Of a DNA stretch of 64,000 nt, positions 37,801 through 46,649 are shown piece by piece (the first letter of the stretch is position 1; every line of letters begins with the position of its first letter). This DNA comes from Acidimicrobiia bacterium (lineage in GTDB: Bacteria > Acidobacteriota > Terriglobia > Bryobacterales > Bryobacteraceae), in contig VFZE01000004.1 of assembly GCA_016871315.1 (NCBI GenBank), forward strand, positions 62,001 through 126,000. The letters run 5' to 3'. Made by a program: the position numbers and the translations under genes. Under the pieces are notes generated by a model, which was not told the origin of the DNA, made no database searches, and worked only from the letters and a program-made list of their open reading frames with translations.

Positions 37801-38080
37801 GCCGGGCTTCTACGGTACTTCCGCGAAGGGTGTCATCAAGGGGCCTGGCTCGAAGGTGGTGAACGTTGGCTTAGCCAAGACCTTCTCCGTGAGCGAGCAC
37901 CTCCGCCTGCGCTGGGAGATGACGGCTACGAATTTCTTTAACACCCCCAACTACAACAACCCCGGAACGAACATCGTCTCTGTTGCCTCTGCCGGCGCCA
38001 TTACCGGCGCGGGTGGCGAGCAGGACCTGGACGCCGGAGGTCCGCGTAATTTCCGAATGGGCATCCGCGTGGAGTGGTAG
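34844..38080 (+). CDS. Oar-like TonB-dependent receptor with carboxypeptidase-like N-terminal domain
   Basis: A 1078-residue outer-membrane protein behind a strong CAGGAGGT site. A signal peptide (MRNLAALLLLASLPAAAQ) is followed by a CarboxypepD-regulatory beta-sandwich (TGTVTDSTGAAIAGASIIAT, then YTVPQLREGEYTVRV). A plug-like region comes next (NTLPLNTRSLWNFVGLSPGV), and then a long barrel rich in aromatic residues and asparagine. In Acidobacteria this class is strongly expanded and is thought to import plant-polymer oligosaccharides, but substrates are untested. The truncated regulator gene at 38143 lies 60 bases after its stop. Confidence 0.87.
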   Translation: MRNLAALLLLASLPAAAQTTFATITGTVTDSTGAAIAGASIIATHAASNYRYTAQSNDAGAYTVPQLREGEYTVRVTTAGFKEFVIQNLQLIALDVRRIDVRLEVGAVETKIEVSAGATLIETETARISDSKNSRQLNTLPLNTRSLWNFVGLSPGVVQAGAGSSTRRFAGSRANQSDASIDGITTSNQFDGTQISPLVSQIESFEEFRVDLANNTAEFGGIGQVTIVSKGGANDVHGSAFDYYATPFFRARNTFAAQRGTGVRHNPGASVGGPIFVPNLYNGRNRSFFFFSFETTRGSQVLSNRNATVPLAPWREGDFSREAAIRDPFANNAPFAGGRIPASRINPVSQKIQQRFYPLPNFGDTSVIRANNHRIQNQRPFDPNTYWTTRLDHRFTEKHFVFGRYTWNRSHSRDFDSPLPAIGRRWQTRDTRAINLSYTATLRSNLINEFRYGYAWNDNPRNGPLMGLEIVKELGLTGLSPDLPDVNGVFQVSFAQLGITGISQTQWRHPGFLNFAQQFQEHLSWFRGRHNFKAGVIAGRTLFQDWQMPSNLFGNASFSNRFTNHPYADFLLGVPTTSSRAAANLFLDRLRWNWDFFVTDEWKVRSNLTFNLGLRYEFHPSWREASGQQAAFDVTSGKVVVPDGSLNKVSPLLPRGYVDVVEASTLGYHPTKLISNEYNNFAPRIGIAWRPFGDRTVFRTGFGIFYDIVPRSVSAGSAPFVINEPNFTNPQPVPTVILPVVFPTSVAGPTSITLPSAVRRDLRNPYSMQYNFTIEHQRWDTGFRISYIGTNTRQGEFNYNINQPLPDNRLFVDKARAFPRYPNINYLSNGAGHQYNSLTLEAERKWANGLAYQVSWVWARDIGDLERGEAPENAYDRQRERSVWLDIPTHRVTGNLIYEFPFGKNSTGLKRTLLRGWEWNSVYSFFSGEFLTPQWTGADPTGTAFTNNRTPAQVTIRPNHLRDANIPVSQRTTGAWFDIAAFAAPAPGFYGTSAKGVIKGPGSKVVNVGLAKTFSVSEHLRLRWEMTATNFFNTPNYNNPGTNIVSVASAGAITGAGGEQDLDAGGPRNFRMGIRVEW

Positions 38081-38142
38081 AACTCCTGGAACCCAGAGCC
38101 GCACCCGCCCCGGTGCGATACTCTTCACAGTGATTCAGGTGA

Positions 38143-38484
38143 ATGGTGGTGGTGAACCTGTCAGTCAGTGAGGAGCGGCAGGAACTGGAGAGGGTGATCC
38201 ACTCCCCACAATTCCGCCGCGCCCCGCAACTGCAAAGATTCCTGGTCTTTATCTGCGAGAGTCATTTTCAAGGCGCCGCCGAGCAGTTGAGCGAGTTTCA
38301 AGTCGCCACCGAGGCCTTCGGCCGTAGCGGAGACTTCGATCCCGCGCAGGATTCCATCGTCCGTGTCCAGGCGCGCGAGGCGAGAAGGCGGCTCCGCGAA
38401 GTCACTGGTCCCTGCTGTTATTCGGCGTCCACTCCTGCGGCACGCAGGCGGCCGCCGAGGCGGTCACCGATGAGCGCTGTTTGA
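38143..38484 (+). pseudogene. Truncated winged-helix/propeller-type regulator, N-terminal part only
   Basis: The first 85 codons (RVIHSPQFRRAPQLQRFLVF, then ATEAFGRSGDFDPAQDSIVR, then VQAREARRRLREV) match the conserved N-terminus seen on many acidobacterial TolB/TPR-type regulators, as I recall them. After REVTGP the frame degrades into CCYSAS and a basic tail and stops at 38484. Another frame is open from there to about 38640, but its sequence has no family I know. I take it as the start of a once longer gene. It could still be a short expressed protein. Confidence 0.6.
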
Positions 38485-38611
38485 GCCAACTTCAGTGGCC
38501 AGGGAAGCCCTTTCCATCCAGCTTTCAGATTCTGCTACGCGTCAACATTCAGGACGGAGTACCGGCTAAGCCGGAACCGGTCTCCGTCCACGTGCCTGGA
38601 ACGTGTGCCGT

Positions 38612-41600
38612 TCAGAACAGGAACTTCGCGGTCAGCTGCGTCCGCCGCGGGTAGTTGGCCTGGGTGGATGCTACCGCCTGGCCGAATGCTCCCGAAGTCG
38701 GTGTCGTGTTCGGCGAAGGGAATAGCGGATGGTTGAAGGCGTTGAGGAACTCCGCTTTGAACTGGATGTTCAGCCGTTCCCGCACGCGCGTGTTCTTGGT
38801 CAGGGACAGGTCGTAGTTGGAGATGTTATCCGCGCGCAGAAAGCTGAAACGAGGTGCGAACCAGCGCACGTTGCTTGCGGGCTGAAACGCCGCGCGGCGC
38901 TCAAATCCGGCGTCCGTGTTGAACCATCGCTCCACGGTCCGCTGCCCGTCAGGTAGCAGAATGTCTTGCAGATTCCCGAGGAAGATAATGTTGCCGAAAT
39001 TGATGGGTGCACCGGTCTGGTAGGTGTAGACTCCAGAGAGCTGCCAGCCGCCCAGCAGCCCGTTCAGCACAGGGTGCATCGCCGGCGCCCAGCGCTGTCC
39101 CTTCCCGAACGGGAGTTCCCAGATTCCGTTGAACACGAAGCGGTGCGGCCGGTCGAGATCGGAGAGCGCTTCCACCGGGCGCGGGTCGTTGGTGTTCAGT
39201 GTTTCGGAAGCCTGCATGAACTTCGAGAACGTGTAGCTGGCTCCGAGCGTGTAGCCCTTGCTCGAGCGCCGCTCCATCGAGAACTGCATCGAGTGGTACC
39301 ACGAGTAGCCGTCAAAGCGGGAGGCATTCACGGCGTCGAAATGTGGGAAGGGACGCAGCAGGCGTTCCCGTGGCAGGTTCGCGTTCAGGAAGACTCCACT
39401 GGCTCCCGTCGGCAGAATTCCGCGCAGTGGGTTGGGCAGATTCGCGCTCAGGTAGTTGATTCTGTCGTTGTCCCGAAGCAGGTTCTGGCTCAGGTATTGC
39501 AGCGGGGTGGCGTTATAATTCTGGCCGATTTCAATCGCCGTGCCCCGGTTGCCCACGTAGGACAGTTCGCCAACATAGCCGTGACCAAGTTCGCGCTGGA
39601 AGCCGAACTGCCAACGCTGCATGTATGGCCGCAGCGGCTCGGGGTTGAAGAAGGTAACGCTGTTTCCGACGAACGTCTGATAGCCCTGGCCGGCTCCTAC
39701 GGGAGCCAGCACTCCTTCAGGGAATGGATTGGTCAACGTGTTGGTGAAGGTCAGGCCGTTGTTCAACGTAGGAACAAACGGCGTATTGCGGCTGAACCCG
39801 GTCTGAACCACGTCGCCGCGGCGCTGACCGAGGAAGCCGTAGAAAATACCGTAGCCGCCGCGCAACACGGTCTTGGTGCCCAATTGGTAGGCCAAGCCGA
39901 GGCGGGGCATAATATTGGTCTTGGGGACGCTGTAAAGAGCTCGAGGCTCACCGCCGAGGCCCGCGAACGTCAGCCCGCCGCGAGTGGTGAATTGTGAGGC
40001 AGGAACTTCCGGTGTCGGACTGGCGGCATAGGCGGCGCGGGCAGCGGCTTCAAAGGGCTGCGAATAATTGACATCGAAATTCCGCACGCTACGATTGAAC
40101 CGTTCTGTCAGGGCGCCGTCGTATTCCCAGCGGAGGCCGAGATTCAGTGTCAGTCTCCGCGACACTTTCCAGTCGTCATGGATGAACAAGGAATAGGAGT
40201 TGGACTGCTCGGCGTAACTGTCGGCGCGGACGATATGGCTAGCGGCCGTCGGCAGGCCGAGGAGGAAGGAAGCGACCGACTGGCCCAGTTGACTCGGTGA
40301 AGTCGGCGAATCGTCACGCGGGCCGCGTGTCCAGGTGGCGTCGAAAATAAAGCGTCCCGTCTGGTCGTTGCCGAAAAAGCGGCTTGTCTCCCGGTAAGAG
40401 CGGAACTCCATGCCGGCGCGCAGGGAATGCTTGGACTGCATTTTGCTGACAGTCGCCGTGATATTGTGCGTGTCGTTAGGCCGGTTTTCGCCGCCTTGCG
40501 CCGTTCCCTGATACCCGGCGATGTCGAACCGCGGGAAGCGGCGGATGTCGGGCGATGTAAGGTCGTTGAAGGACGCCGGGAAACCAAGTGAAGTCTGGTC
40601 GAATCCGATGTTTTTCTGTTTGCCGTCGGTTTTGCGGATGAAGCGGTTGTACCCGTAACGCACGTTCAGCACCGTGGTCGGGCCTAGCGTCCAGACGTCG
40701 TCAAACACCGCCGCCTTGGAGATAAACCAGAAAAAGGTTCCCGTGGAATCGTTATTGAAGTAGTCGTTGTAGGTGCTGGTGCGGTCATACCAGCTGTAGC
40801 GCACGTATAATCGATTGGCGTCGGTGACGTTGTGATCCACGCGAACCGTGTTGGACAGGTACGCCGCCTCTTCCATGAGCTCCGGACGGAGATAGTTGTT
40901 GGTGCCGTCCGCGTTCCCGGTTTGCAGCGGGTTCGGGTAGTAGGTGTCCAGCACCTTTTTCGCGACAGGATTGAAGAGCGAGGCGGGAATGCGGTTGCCT
41001 GGGAACGGATCCTGTTCAAACCGGCCGCCGGCGATCGCCCGCCGCGTGAACGGGTTGTAGATCTGGAAACTGCTGTTTGCGCTGAGCAGCCGCGAGAAAT
41101 CGCCGCCACGCATGGCTTCCGTTGGTACCGTCGGCGTGCCGTTGTTTCGCGGACGCCCTTCGCGGATGCCTTCCATGCCCCACTGGAAGAAGGTGCGGTT
41201 GCGGCCGTTAATCAGCTTCGGGATCCTGATCGGTCCGCCAAGGGAGCTGCCATAGCGGTGATAGAAAAAGTCCGGCCGCGCGATGTTGCTGCGGTTCGCG
41301 AAGTAGTCGTTGGCAAAGAGCTTCGGCGTCATGTTGGTGTAGTAGCCGGTGCCGTGGAACTCGTTGGTGCCGGATTTGATGCTGATGTTGGTTACTCCGC
41401 CCTCGGTCTGTCCGAACGCCGCATCGAAGGTCGCCGTTTGCACCTTGAACTCCTGCACAATGTCGGCTGGAGGAACGTAGGAAGAGATCACCTCTCCGTT
41501 GTTCGCCGTAGCCGTGCTCACCGCGCCGTCAATCGTCACATCGCTTCGATTGGCTCGGGTGCCGTCCATTGCGTAACCCACAATATGGGTCGGTTCGAAG

Positions 41601-42115
41601 GGGCGGTCCAGCCGCGGATCGCGCGTGAACGACACGCCTGCCGCAAGTCCGATCAGGAAATACGGATTACCATGCGGAATGGGCAACTCCGTCACCCGCC
41701 TGGCATCCACTACCGCGCCCAGCGATGCCGACTCGGTATTCAGCAGTGGAGTTTCCCCTACCACCGTGATACTCTGCTCGGCCGTTCCCACCTCTAGGCG
41801 CGCGTTCACTTCAATACGGTCGTTCACCCGGACTTCGATGTCCTCGCGTAGGAATCTCTTGAAGCCTGCCATATCCACACCTACCAGGTAGACTCCGGGA
41901 ATCAGGAACGGCGCCGAATAGACGCCAGCCTCGTTGGTTGTCAGGGCCAACTTCGTACCCATCGCCTTGTTCGTCACTTCCACCGTGGCCCCGGGAATAG
42001 CTGCGTTTGATGCGTCAGTCACAATCCCGATAATGGTGCCGCGCGGATCCTGGCCCAATCCGGCTGACGCCAGCAGGCCCAGGATCATGAATACAGATGT
42101 AATCCGAATCCTCAT
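38612..42115 (-). CDS. Second Oar-like TonB-dependent receptor
   Basis: A 1167-residue outer-membrane protein, preceded by AAAGGGG. The layout equals the first receptor: signal peptide (MRIRITSVFMILGLLASAG), CarboxypepD-like domain (GTIIGIVTDASNAAIPGATV, then YSAPFLIPGVYLVGVD), a plug region (LPIPHGNPYFLIGLAAGVSF) and an asparagine-rich beta-barrel ending in AKFLF, a C-terminal phenylalanine as in outer-membrane proteins. It is divergent from the winged-helix/propeller gene at 42253, and the gap between them holds a promoter and an inverted repeat, so regulation by the neighbour is likely but unproven. Confidence 0.87.
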   Translation of the reverse strand: MRIRITSVFMILGLLASAGLGQDPRGTIIGIVTDASNAAIPGATVEVTNKAMGTKLALTTNEAGVYSAPFLIPGVYLVGVDMAGFKRFLREDIEVRVNDRIEVNARLEVGTAEQSITVVGETPLLNTESASLGAVVDARRVTELPIPHGNPYFLIGLAAGVSFTRDPRLDRPFEPTHIVGYAMDGTRANRSDVTIDGAVSTATANNGEVISSYVPPADIVQEFKVQTATFDAAFGQTEGGVTNISIKSGTNEFHGTGYYTNMTPKLFANDYFANRSNIARPDFFYHRYGSSLGGPIRIPKLINGRNRTFFQWGMEGIREGRPRNNGTPTVPTEAMRGGDFSRLLSANSSFQIYNPFTRRAIAGGRFEQDPFPGNRIPASLFNPVAKKVLDTYYPNPLQTGNADGTNNYLRPELMEEAAYLSNTVRVDHNVTDANRLYVRYSWYDRTSTYNDYFNNDSTGTFFWFISKAAVFDDVWTLGPTTVLNVRYGYNRFIRKTDGKQKNIGFDQTSLGFPASFNDLTSPDIRRFPRFDIAGYQGTAQGGENRPNDTHNITATVSKMQSKHSLRAGMEFRSYRETSRFFGNDQTGRFIFDATWTRGPRDDSPTSPSQLGQSVASFLLGLPTAASHIVRADSYAEQSNSYSLFIHDDWKVSRRLTLNLGLRWEYDGALTERFNRSVRNFDVNYSQPFEAAARAAYAASPTPEVPASQFTTRGGLTFAGLGGEPRALYSVPKTNIMPRLGLAYQLGTKTVLRGGYGIFYGFLGQRRGDVVQTGFSRNTPFVPTLNNGLTFTNTLTNPFPEGVLAPVGAGQGYQTFVGNSVTFFNPEPLRPYMQRWQFGFQRELGHGYVGELSYVGNRGTAIEIGQNYNATPLQYLSQNLLRDNDRINYLSANLPNPLRGILPTGASGVFLNANLPRERLLRPFPHFDAVNASRFDGYSWYHSMQFSMERRSSKGYTLGASYTFSKFMQASETLNTNDPRPVEALSDLDRPHRFVFNGIWELPFGKGQRWAPAMHPVLNGLLGGWQLSGVYTYQTGAPINFGNIIFLGNLQDILLPDGQRTVERWFNTDAGFERRAAFQPASNVRWFAPRFSFLRADNISNYDLSLTKNTRVRERLNIQFKAEFLNAFNHPLFPSPNTTPTSGAFGQAVASTQANYPRRTQLTAKFLF

Positions 42116-42146
42116 AGTTGTTCCCCTTTGGTTAGTTCAACTCACC

Positions 42147-42167
42147 AGCGCAGACCTCAACTGCGCT
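42147..42167. promoter_or_regulatory. Inverted repeat, operator candidate
   Basis: AGCGCAG, 7 bases, CTGCGCT: a perfect 7-bp inverted repeat in the gap between the second receptor and the winged-helix regulator. It sits just downstream of the predicted -10 box of the receptor promoter, the position where a repressor would act. Winged-helix proteins of this type often bind such half-sites, but the pairing is inference. Confidence 0.5.
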
Positions 42168-42169
42168 AC

Positions 42170-42198
42170 ACTATAGACCACAGCCTCAGGATCGTCAG
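42170..42198 (-). promoter_or_regulatory. Sigma-70-type promoter of the second receptor
   Basis: On the minus strand CTGACG, exactly 17 bases, then TATAGT. The -35 box matches four and the -10 box five of six consensus positions. It lies about 55 bases before the receptor ATG, leaving room for a short leader that contains the inverted repeat. Confidence 0.55.
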
Positions 42199-42252
42199 AT
42201 TGGGTCCGTTCACACAAGGGTGCGGGCATGAGAAGTTTCTAAGAAATTCCTA

Positions 42253-44358
42253 ATGCCGAAGGGTAACGTCTTGGAAAACCACCAGGTCTACGGATTTGGC
42301 CCCTTCCGGTTGGACGCCGCCGCTAAAGTCCTTTTTAAGGAGGACCAGCCGCTCCATCTGACCAGAAAAGCCGTGGAAACCCTGGTCATACTAGCCTCCC
42401 GCTCGCCTGAGGTCGTCACCAAGGATGAATTGCTCCACGCCGTCTGGCAGGGCAGAGTCGTCGACGAGGCCAACCTTGCACAAAACGTCGCCGTTATCCG
42501 CAAGGCGCTGGGAGCGGGGAAGGGTGATCCCGCCTATATCGAGACCTTTCCGGGGCGTGGCTACCGCCTCCATGGGCCGGTCTCTCTTGTCGCACCCCTG
42601 GGACCTCAGCCGGTACGGCCGGAGGTCCTATCCCCTCATGGCCGTCGGATCCAGGCAAGCGCTTGGCTGGCCCTGGCCGCCGCTTCGATTCTCTTGGTTC
42701 TTGGCGCCGCCGTGCTCATGACCCGGACGGAATCTGTAAAGGACGCCCTCGCCGTCACCTCGGTAACCAGGCTTGCGGGAATGGAATACCAGCCTGCAAT
42801 TTCTCCCGACGGTTCACAAGTCGCCTTTGTCTGGCAGCAGGACGAGCGGCAAATGCCTGGAATCTGGATTCAGAAACTGACAGAATCGACGCCACGACAG
42901 ATCACCCAGCCTGGCTTCGCATGGTACAGCCCTTCCTGGTCGCCCGATGGCGCTTCCATTGCCGGCATCCGTTTCGGACCAACCTCCGGAGACATCGTCA
43001 TCCTGCCGGTAAACGGCGGTCCCACCCGTACAGTGGCCCCCATCCTTCCTACCCGCTTTGGTCTCCCGCATTTTCACCTCGACTGGTCGCCCGATGGCAA
43101 GATGCTCGCCGTGGATGATTCACCTTCTTTGAGCCAGCCTCTTTCGATTTTTCTCTTGAACCTGGAGAGCGGCAAGAAAACCCGCCTGACGCAGCCGGAG
43201 GAGCTGATCATCGGTGACCTGGCTCCACGGTTCTCTCCTGATGGCCGCACTGTTGCATTCATCCGCGCGTTTCACCGCAGCCAGCAAGAACTGTATACCG
43301 TTCCGGTATCCGGTGGCACGGCGTCGCCTGTAACTCCAAACTCGCTTCAGGTCTCTTCTGTGGATTGGGCCGGCGCCGACCTGTTGTTCGGCCAGTCCCG
43401 CGGCGGTGAATTCCGGATCTGGCGCTACTCCTCAGGCAAGGCCCCGGCTCCTACCAGCGTTTACGCAGAGTTTCCCATTCAATTCACCCTTGCCCGGAAG
43501 TCTTCCCGGCTTGTCTACTCCATTGCGCAGAACGACCCTAACATCTGGCGTCTCAGCCTCTCAACCACGCCGGTCTGGACTCGCGTCGCGGCCTCCTCCG
43601 GCCAGGACGCATCTCCACAGTATTCCCCTGATGGAAGCCAAATCGCGTTCCGCTCAGACCGTTCGGGCTCGGAACAGATCTGGACGTGCAGTACCGACGG
43701 TTCCAACCCCGTGCAGGTCACCCGCGGCGCCGCAAGGCCCTCAGTGCCTCGCTGGTCTCCAGACAACCGCAGCATCGTTTTCAATGACACCGCCTCCACC
43801 GAGATCTTTCTCGCGCAGTGGGGCGGAGCAGGATGGAGCGTCAAGCCGTTCGGCGCCCGCGGAGTGCATCCGGTCTTCTCCCCCGATGGCCGGTTCATCT
43901 ATGCCGCCGCCGCAGGCTCCGTTCTTCGTCTTCCCGCCGAGGGAGGACAACCAGCCGTCGTGACTCCAACCCGCGGACTTTCGCTGGATGTCTCACCGGA
44001 CGGAGAGTACGTCTACTTCGTCCGCGAACCGGCTGATACGACTCTATCCCGGGTTCAGGTTGCCACAGGCCGACTGGAAACGATTCTACAAGGACTGGTA
44101 CCCTACTGTACTTCCTGTTGGGCGCTGTCCGAGCAAGGTATCTACTATCTCGGGGTCCGCCCGAAATCTCCCAATCAGCAGTCGATTTACTTCATGGATC
44201 TTCGTTCTCGTTCCACAAGGCAGGTTGCCGAATATCCGGAACCGGTTCTGCCTATCGGAATGGGTCCATTCTCCCTTTCCCCGGACCGCAAAAGCCTGCT
44301 GACGGTACGGGTCGAACCATCCAATTCCGACATCCAGCGCGTGGACAATTTCCGCTGA
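42253..44358 (+). CDS. Winged-helix regulator with TM segment and TolB-like propeller
   Basis: A 701-residue ToxR/CadC-like protein. Residues about 12-108 are an OmpR-type winged helix (LFKEDQPLHLTRKAVETLVI; YIETFPGRGYRLHG). One membrane span follows at about 135-156 (AWLALAAASILLVLGAAVLM). The periplasmic remainder is a PD40/TolB-like beta-propeller with repeats such as QPAISPDGSQVAF, PSWSPDGASIAGI, PRFSPDGRTVAFI and PQYSPDGSQIAFRSDR. It probably senses a periplasmic ligand and controls nearby genes, the divergent receptor being the obvious candidate. Confidence 0.85.
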   Translation: MPKGNVLENHQVYGFGPFRLDAAAKVLFKEDQPLHLTRKAVETLVILASRSPEVVTKDELLHAVWQGRVVDEANLAQNVAVIRKALGAGKGDPAYIETFPGRGYRLHGPVSLVAPLGPQPVRPEVLSPHGRRIQASAWLALAAASILLVLGAAVLMTRTESVKDALAVTSVTRLAGMEYQPAISPDGSQVAFVWQQDERQMPGIWIQKLTESTPRQITQPGFAWYSPSWSPDGASIAGIRFGPTSGDIVILPVNGGPTRTVAPILPTRFGLPHFHLDWSPDGKMLAVDDSPSLSQPLSIFLLNLESGKKTRLTQPEELIIGDLAPRFSPDGRTVAFIRAFHRSQQELYTVPVSGGTASPVTPNSLQVSSVDWAGADLLFGQSRGGEFRIWRYSSGKAPAPTSVYAEFPIQFTLARKSSRLVYSIAQNDPNIWRLSLSTTPVWTRVAASSGQDASPQYSPDGSQIAFRSDRSGSEQIWTCSTDGSNPVQVTRGAARPSVPRWSPDNRSIVFNDTASTEIFLAQWGGAGWSVKPFGARGVHPVFSPDGRFIYAAAAGSVLRLPAEGGQPAVVTPTRGLSLDVSPDGEYVYFVREPADTTLSRVQVATGRLETILQGLVPYCTSCWALSEQGIYYLGVRPKSPNQQSIYFMDLRSRSTRQVAEYPEPVLPIGMGPFSLSPDRKSLLTVRVEPSNSDIQRVDNFR

Positions 44359-44361
44359 ATT

Positions 44362-46413
44362 CTACTCCAGTGTCATCCGTTGCACGCAGAAGGCATCATA
44401 GTTGACGCTCGGCAGCCGAACCCCGCTGAAGATCAGCCACATCGTGCGGCCGCCGGCGCTGATCCATTTGGAGGGAAGGCGGTAGCCGTGTGTGCCGCCC
44501 AATCCCCAAGCCTCCGTGTGGAAGGCCGTGCTCCAAGGTCCCCACGGTTCCGGCGCTTCATAGATGCCCCACCCACCGCTGTGGTTGTAACCGGCTGCCA
44601 GCAGATACCGCTTCAGCCCCGAATTGTAGACGGCGTCGACGCGCTGGATGCGCGCGAGAAACTGGAACACACCACCGCGGCGGGCAACCTCTTTTGTCCA
44701 CACGGGCTTTCCGGAGGAATCGAGCCGCTCGAAATACTCATAGCCGGCCGGATCCAGCATCCGCTTGCGATGCGCGCGCAGCATGACGATCCGGTCATTG
44801 GATTCATACGCGCTGGGCCCATCCTGCGAATAGGAGTAAACGTAATCGTCCCGGGCGCCGGCGTAGTTCTTCCCGAAGTTGAGAAAGGCGGGCGAACCGA
44901 AGCTGGTGGTCAGCTTGAAGCCCCATTCCCACGTGCGGCCCTGGTCACGCGAATAGACAAGCTGGGCATTTCCGGTATTGCGCACCCACATATAAAGCAC
45001 ACCGTCCACCATCAACATGCCGCTGGCCTTCGCTCCCCGGGCGCCATCTCCGGGCCGTTCGCCGCTCTCCGAGCGCAGATTCACGCCGCGAAAATCCTCC
45101 GGGCCGCCCGAGATTCGTGCAAAGCCCATGCTCAGCTTCTTTTCAATCCGCGGATCGAATCCCCAGCCGTCGCCGTAGGAGGTGTAGAGATCACCGTCAT
45201 CGGCCCAAGTGACTGGCCAGTTGTCGCTGTCCACCGCCTCGCAGCGGATGCTGGAAACAGGAGCGAAGCGCACTTCCCGGATCACTTGGCTCTGCGGGTA
45301 CGGCGGATCGCTCTCCACCGCCTCCATGAGCGGGTTGAAGAGTTCTCTCTCCATCGGCGTCCAGAAATGATCGCGGGTCTGTGTGCCGCGCAGATCGCCG
45401 CCGTTGCGAACCAGGATCAGCTCAAGACTGGGGATCGCCAGCAGCACCTGGTGTCCAGCACCCGCTCCGGCGAAGGCGTCCCGGGGCACCTTCTCCCAGA
45501 CGCCATCGAAGTTCGTGTACCAGGCTAGGCCGGAAGCAGGCGCGGGATGCCCGCCGCTGCGATCCGGCAAGGGCGTGCCGGCATAGGCGAGCGCCCTCAT
45601 GACAGCATTGCCGCGAACGACCGGCTTGCCTTTCCATCGGCCTCCGGCCATCATTAACTCCGCGACGCGGGCCACCGCCCGTGGCGTGAAGGAGCCGCCG
45701 CCCCAGTTTGCGTAAAGCCGCAAACCGTCCACTTCATAAGCGCGGCCGTAACCGATTGACCAGTCCGGCTCCGGGACGCCGAGCGGCTCCATCAACCGGT
45801 TGCGCAGTAGTGCGTCCAGGTCCGTCCTTGCAGCCGCTGTCACAGCATATGCCAGCGCCGCCATGCCGGGATTGCTGTAGTGATAGCGGGTGCCGGGATC
45901 GTAGAGCACTGGTGAGTGATGAATCGCGATCGAAAACGGATCGGGCTCCCGCCGCCAGAATGCCCCCTTCCATCCCGGCAGCTTCTCATGCGGCAACCCG
46001 TCCTGTTCGGCATCCTCAAGGCCCGAAGAGTGCGTCGCCAAATGGCGGATCGTGATGATGTTCTTTTTCTGATCCTCGCGCCAGGCGGGGATGAAACTCG
46101 CCGCCCGGTCGTCGGCGGAGATCCGGCCATCCGCCATCGTCAGCAGCAGTGACATTCCGCCGACCACTGCCTTGGCCAGCGAGGCGCTGCCATGGCGCGT
46201 CGCGGCGCTGACGCCCGGGGCATACCATTCATAGGCGATTTTGCCATGCCGCACGATGATCAGCGCCCGTGTGTTCCGGGCTGCCAGATCATCGCGAAGC
46301 CGGTCCAGCCTTTCCGGGCGCAGCCGGGCCTCGCGGGCCGATATTCTGTCATACGAAGTCTGCGGCCAAGCCGCTGTGGGGAGAACAAGCAGAATCAGGA
46401 GTTGTCTGTACAT
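44362..46413 (-). CDS. Beta-lactamase-fold serine hydrolase fused to a propeller-like domain
   Basis: About 683 residues; the ATG at 46413 gives signal peptide MYRQLLILLVLPTAAWPQ. Residues about 20-360 are a class C beta-lactamase/DD-peptidase fold: SLAK is the SxxK nucleophile motif (in GSASLAKAVVGG), YSN the YxN motif (YHYSNPGMAAL), and ATHSSGLED a known loop. The second half (LYTSYGDGWGFDPRIEKKLS, then VYSRDQGRTWEWGFKL) resembles a DUF4185-like or BNR propeller. The substrate is unknown; it is a peptidase/esterase family, and antibiotic resistance should not be assumed. Its stop lies 3 bases from the convergent regulator stop. Confidence 0.8.
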   Translation of the reverse strand: MYRQLLILLVLPTAAWPQTSYDRISAREARLRPERLDRLRDDLAARNTRALIIVRHGKIAYEWYAPGVSAATRHGSASLAKAVVGGMSLLLTMADGRISADDRAASFIPAWREDQKKNIITIRHLATHSSGLEDAEQDGLPHEKLPGWKGAFWRREPDPFSIAIHHSPVLYDPGTRYHYSNPGMAALAYAVTAAARTDLDALLRNRLMEPLGVPEPDWSIGYGRAYEVDGLRLYANWGGGSFTPRAVARVAELMMAGGRWKGKPVVRGNAVMRALAYAGTPLPDRSGGHPAPASGLAWYTNFDGVWEKVPRDAFAGAGAGHQVLLAIPSLELILVRNGGDLRGTQTRDHFWTPMERELFNPLMEAVESDPPYPQSQVIREVRFAPVSSIRCEAVDSDNWPVTWADDGDLYTSYGDGWGFDPRIEKKLSMGFARISGGPEDFRGVNLRSESGERPGDGARGAKASGMLMVDGVLYMWVRNTGNAQLVYSRDQGRTWEWGFKLTTSFGSPAFLNFGKNYAGARDDYVYSYSQDGPSAYESNDRIVMLRAHRKRMLDPAGYEYFERLDSSGKPVWTKEVARRGGVFQFLARIQRVDAVYNSGLKRYLLAAGYNHSGGWGIYEAPEPWGPWSTAFHTEAWGLGGTHGYRLPSKWISAGGRTMWLIFSGVRLPSVNYDAFCVQRMTLE

Positions 46414-46649
46414 TCCGGTTAGTTCCAAATGTAACATTCATAGGGTACTTTCCCGGAAACACGGTAGGTATTTCCTTTGACAACGGCGAAAAACTCTGGC
46501 AGTATGGGGGGCAACACTGAAAGTGTGAGATTGGCCTGCGCTCGTGATCGAGGATCCCTTTTTCCCCCGACTCCCTTTGTTGACCGGCTCTTCTTCCAGT
46601 GTGCGTAGATTACAGCGACGGCCGAGTTCGGGCCGGCAAAGGAGCAGCT

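Noticed and set aside
38485-38640. Open plus-strand frame beyond the truncated regulator
   Set aside because: It has no start, no recognisable family and overlaps the receptor gene end on the other strand.
46465-46640. Promoter-like TTGACA and TTGACC boxes before the RRM gene
   Set aside because: The nearest -10-like hexamers (TATGGG, TAGATT) lie 20 bases away, outside the normal spacing, so neither pair was called.
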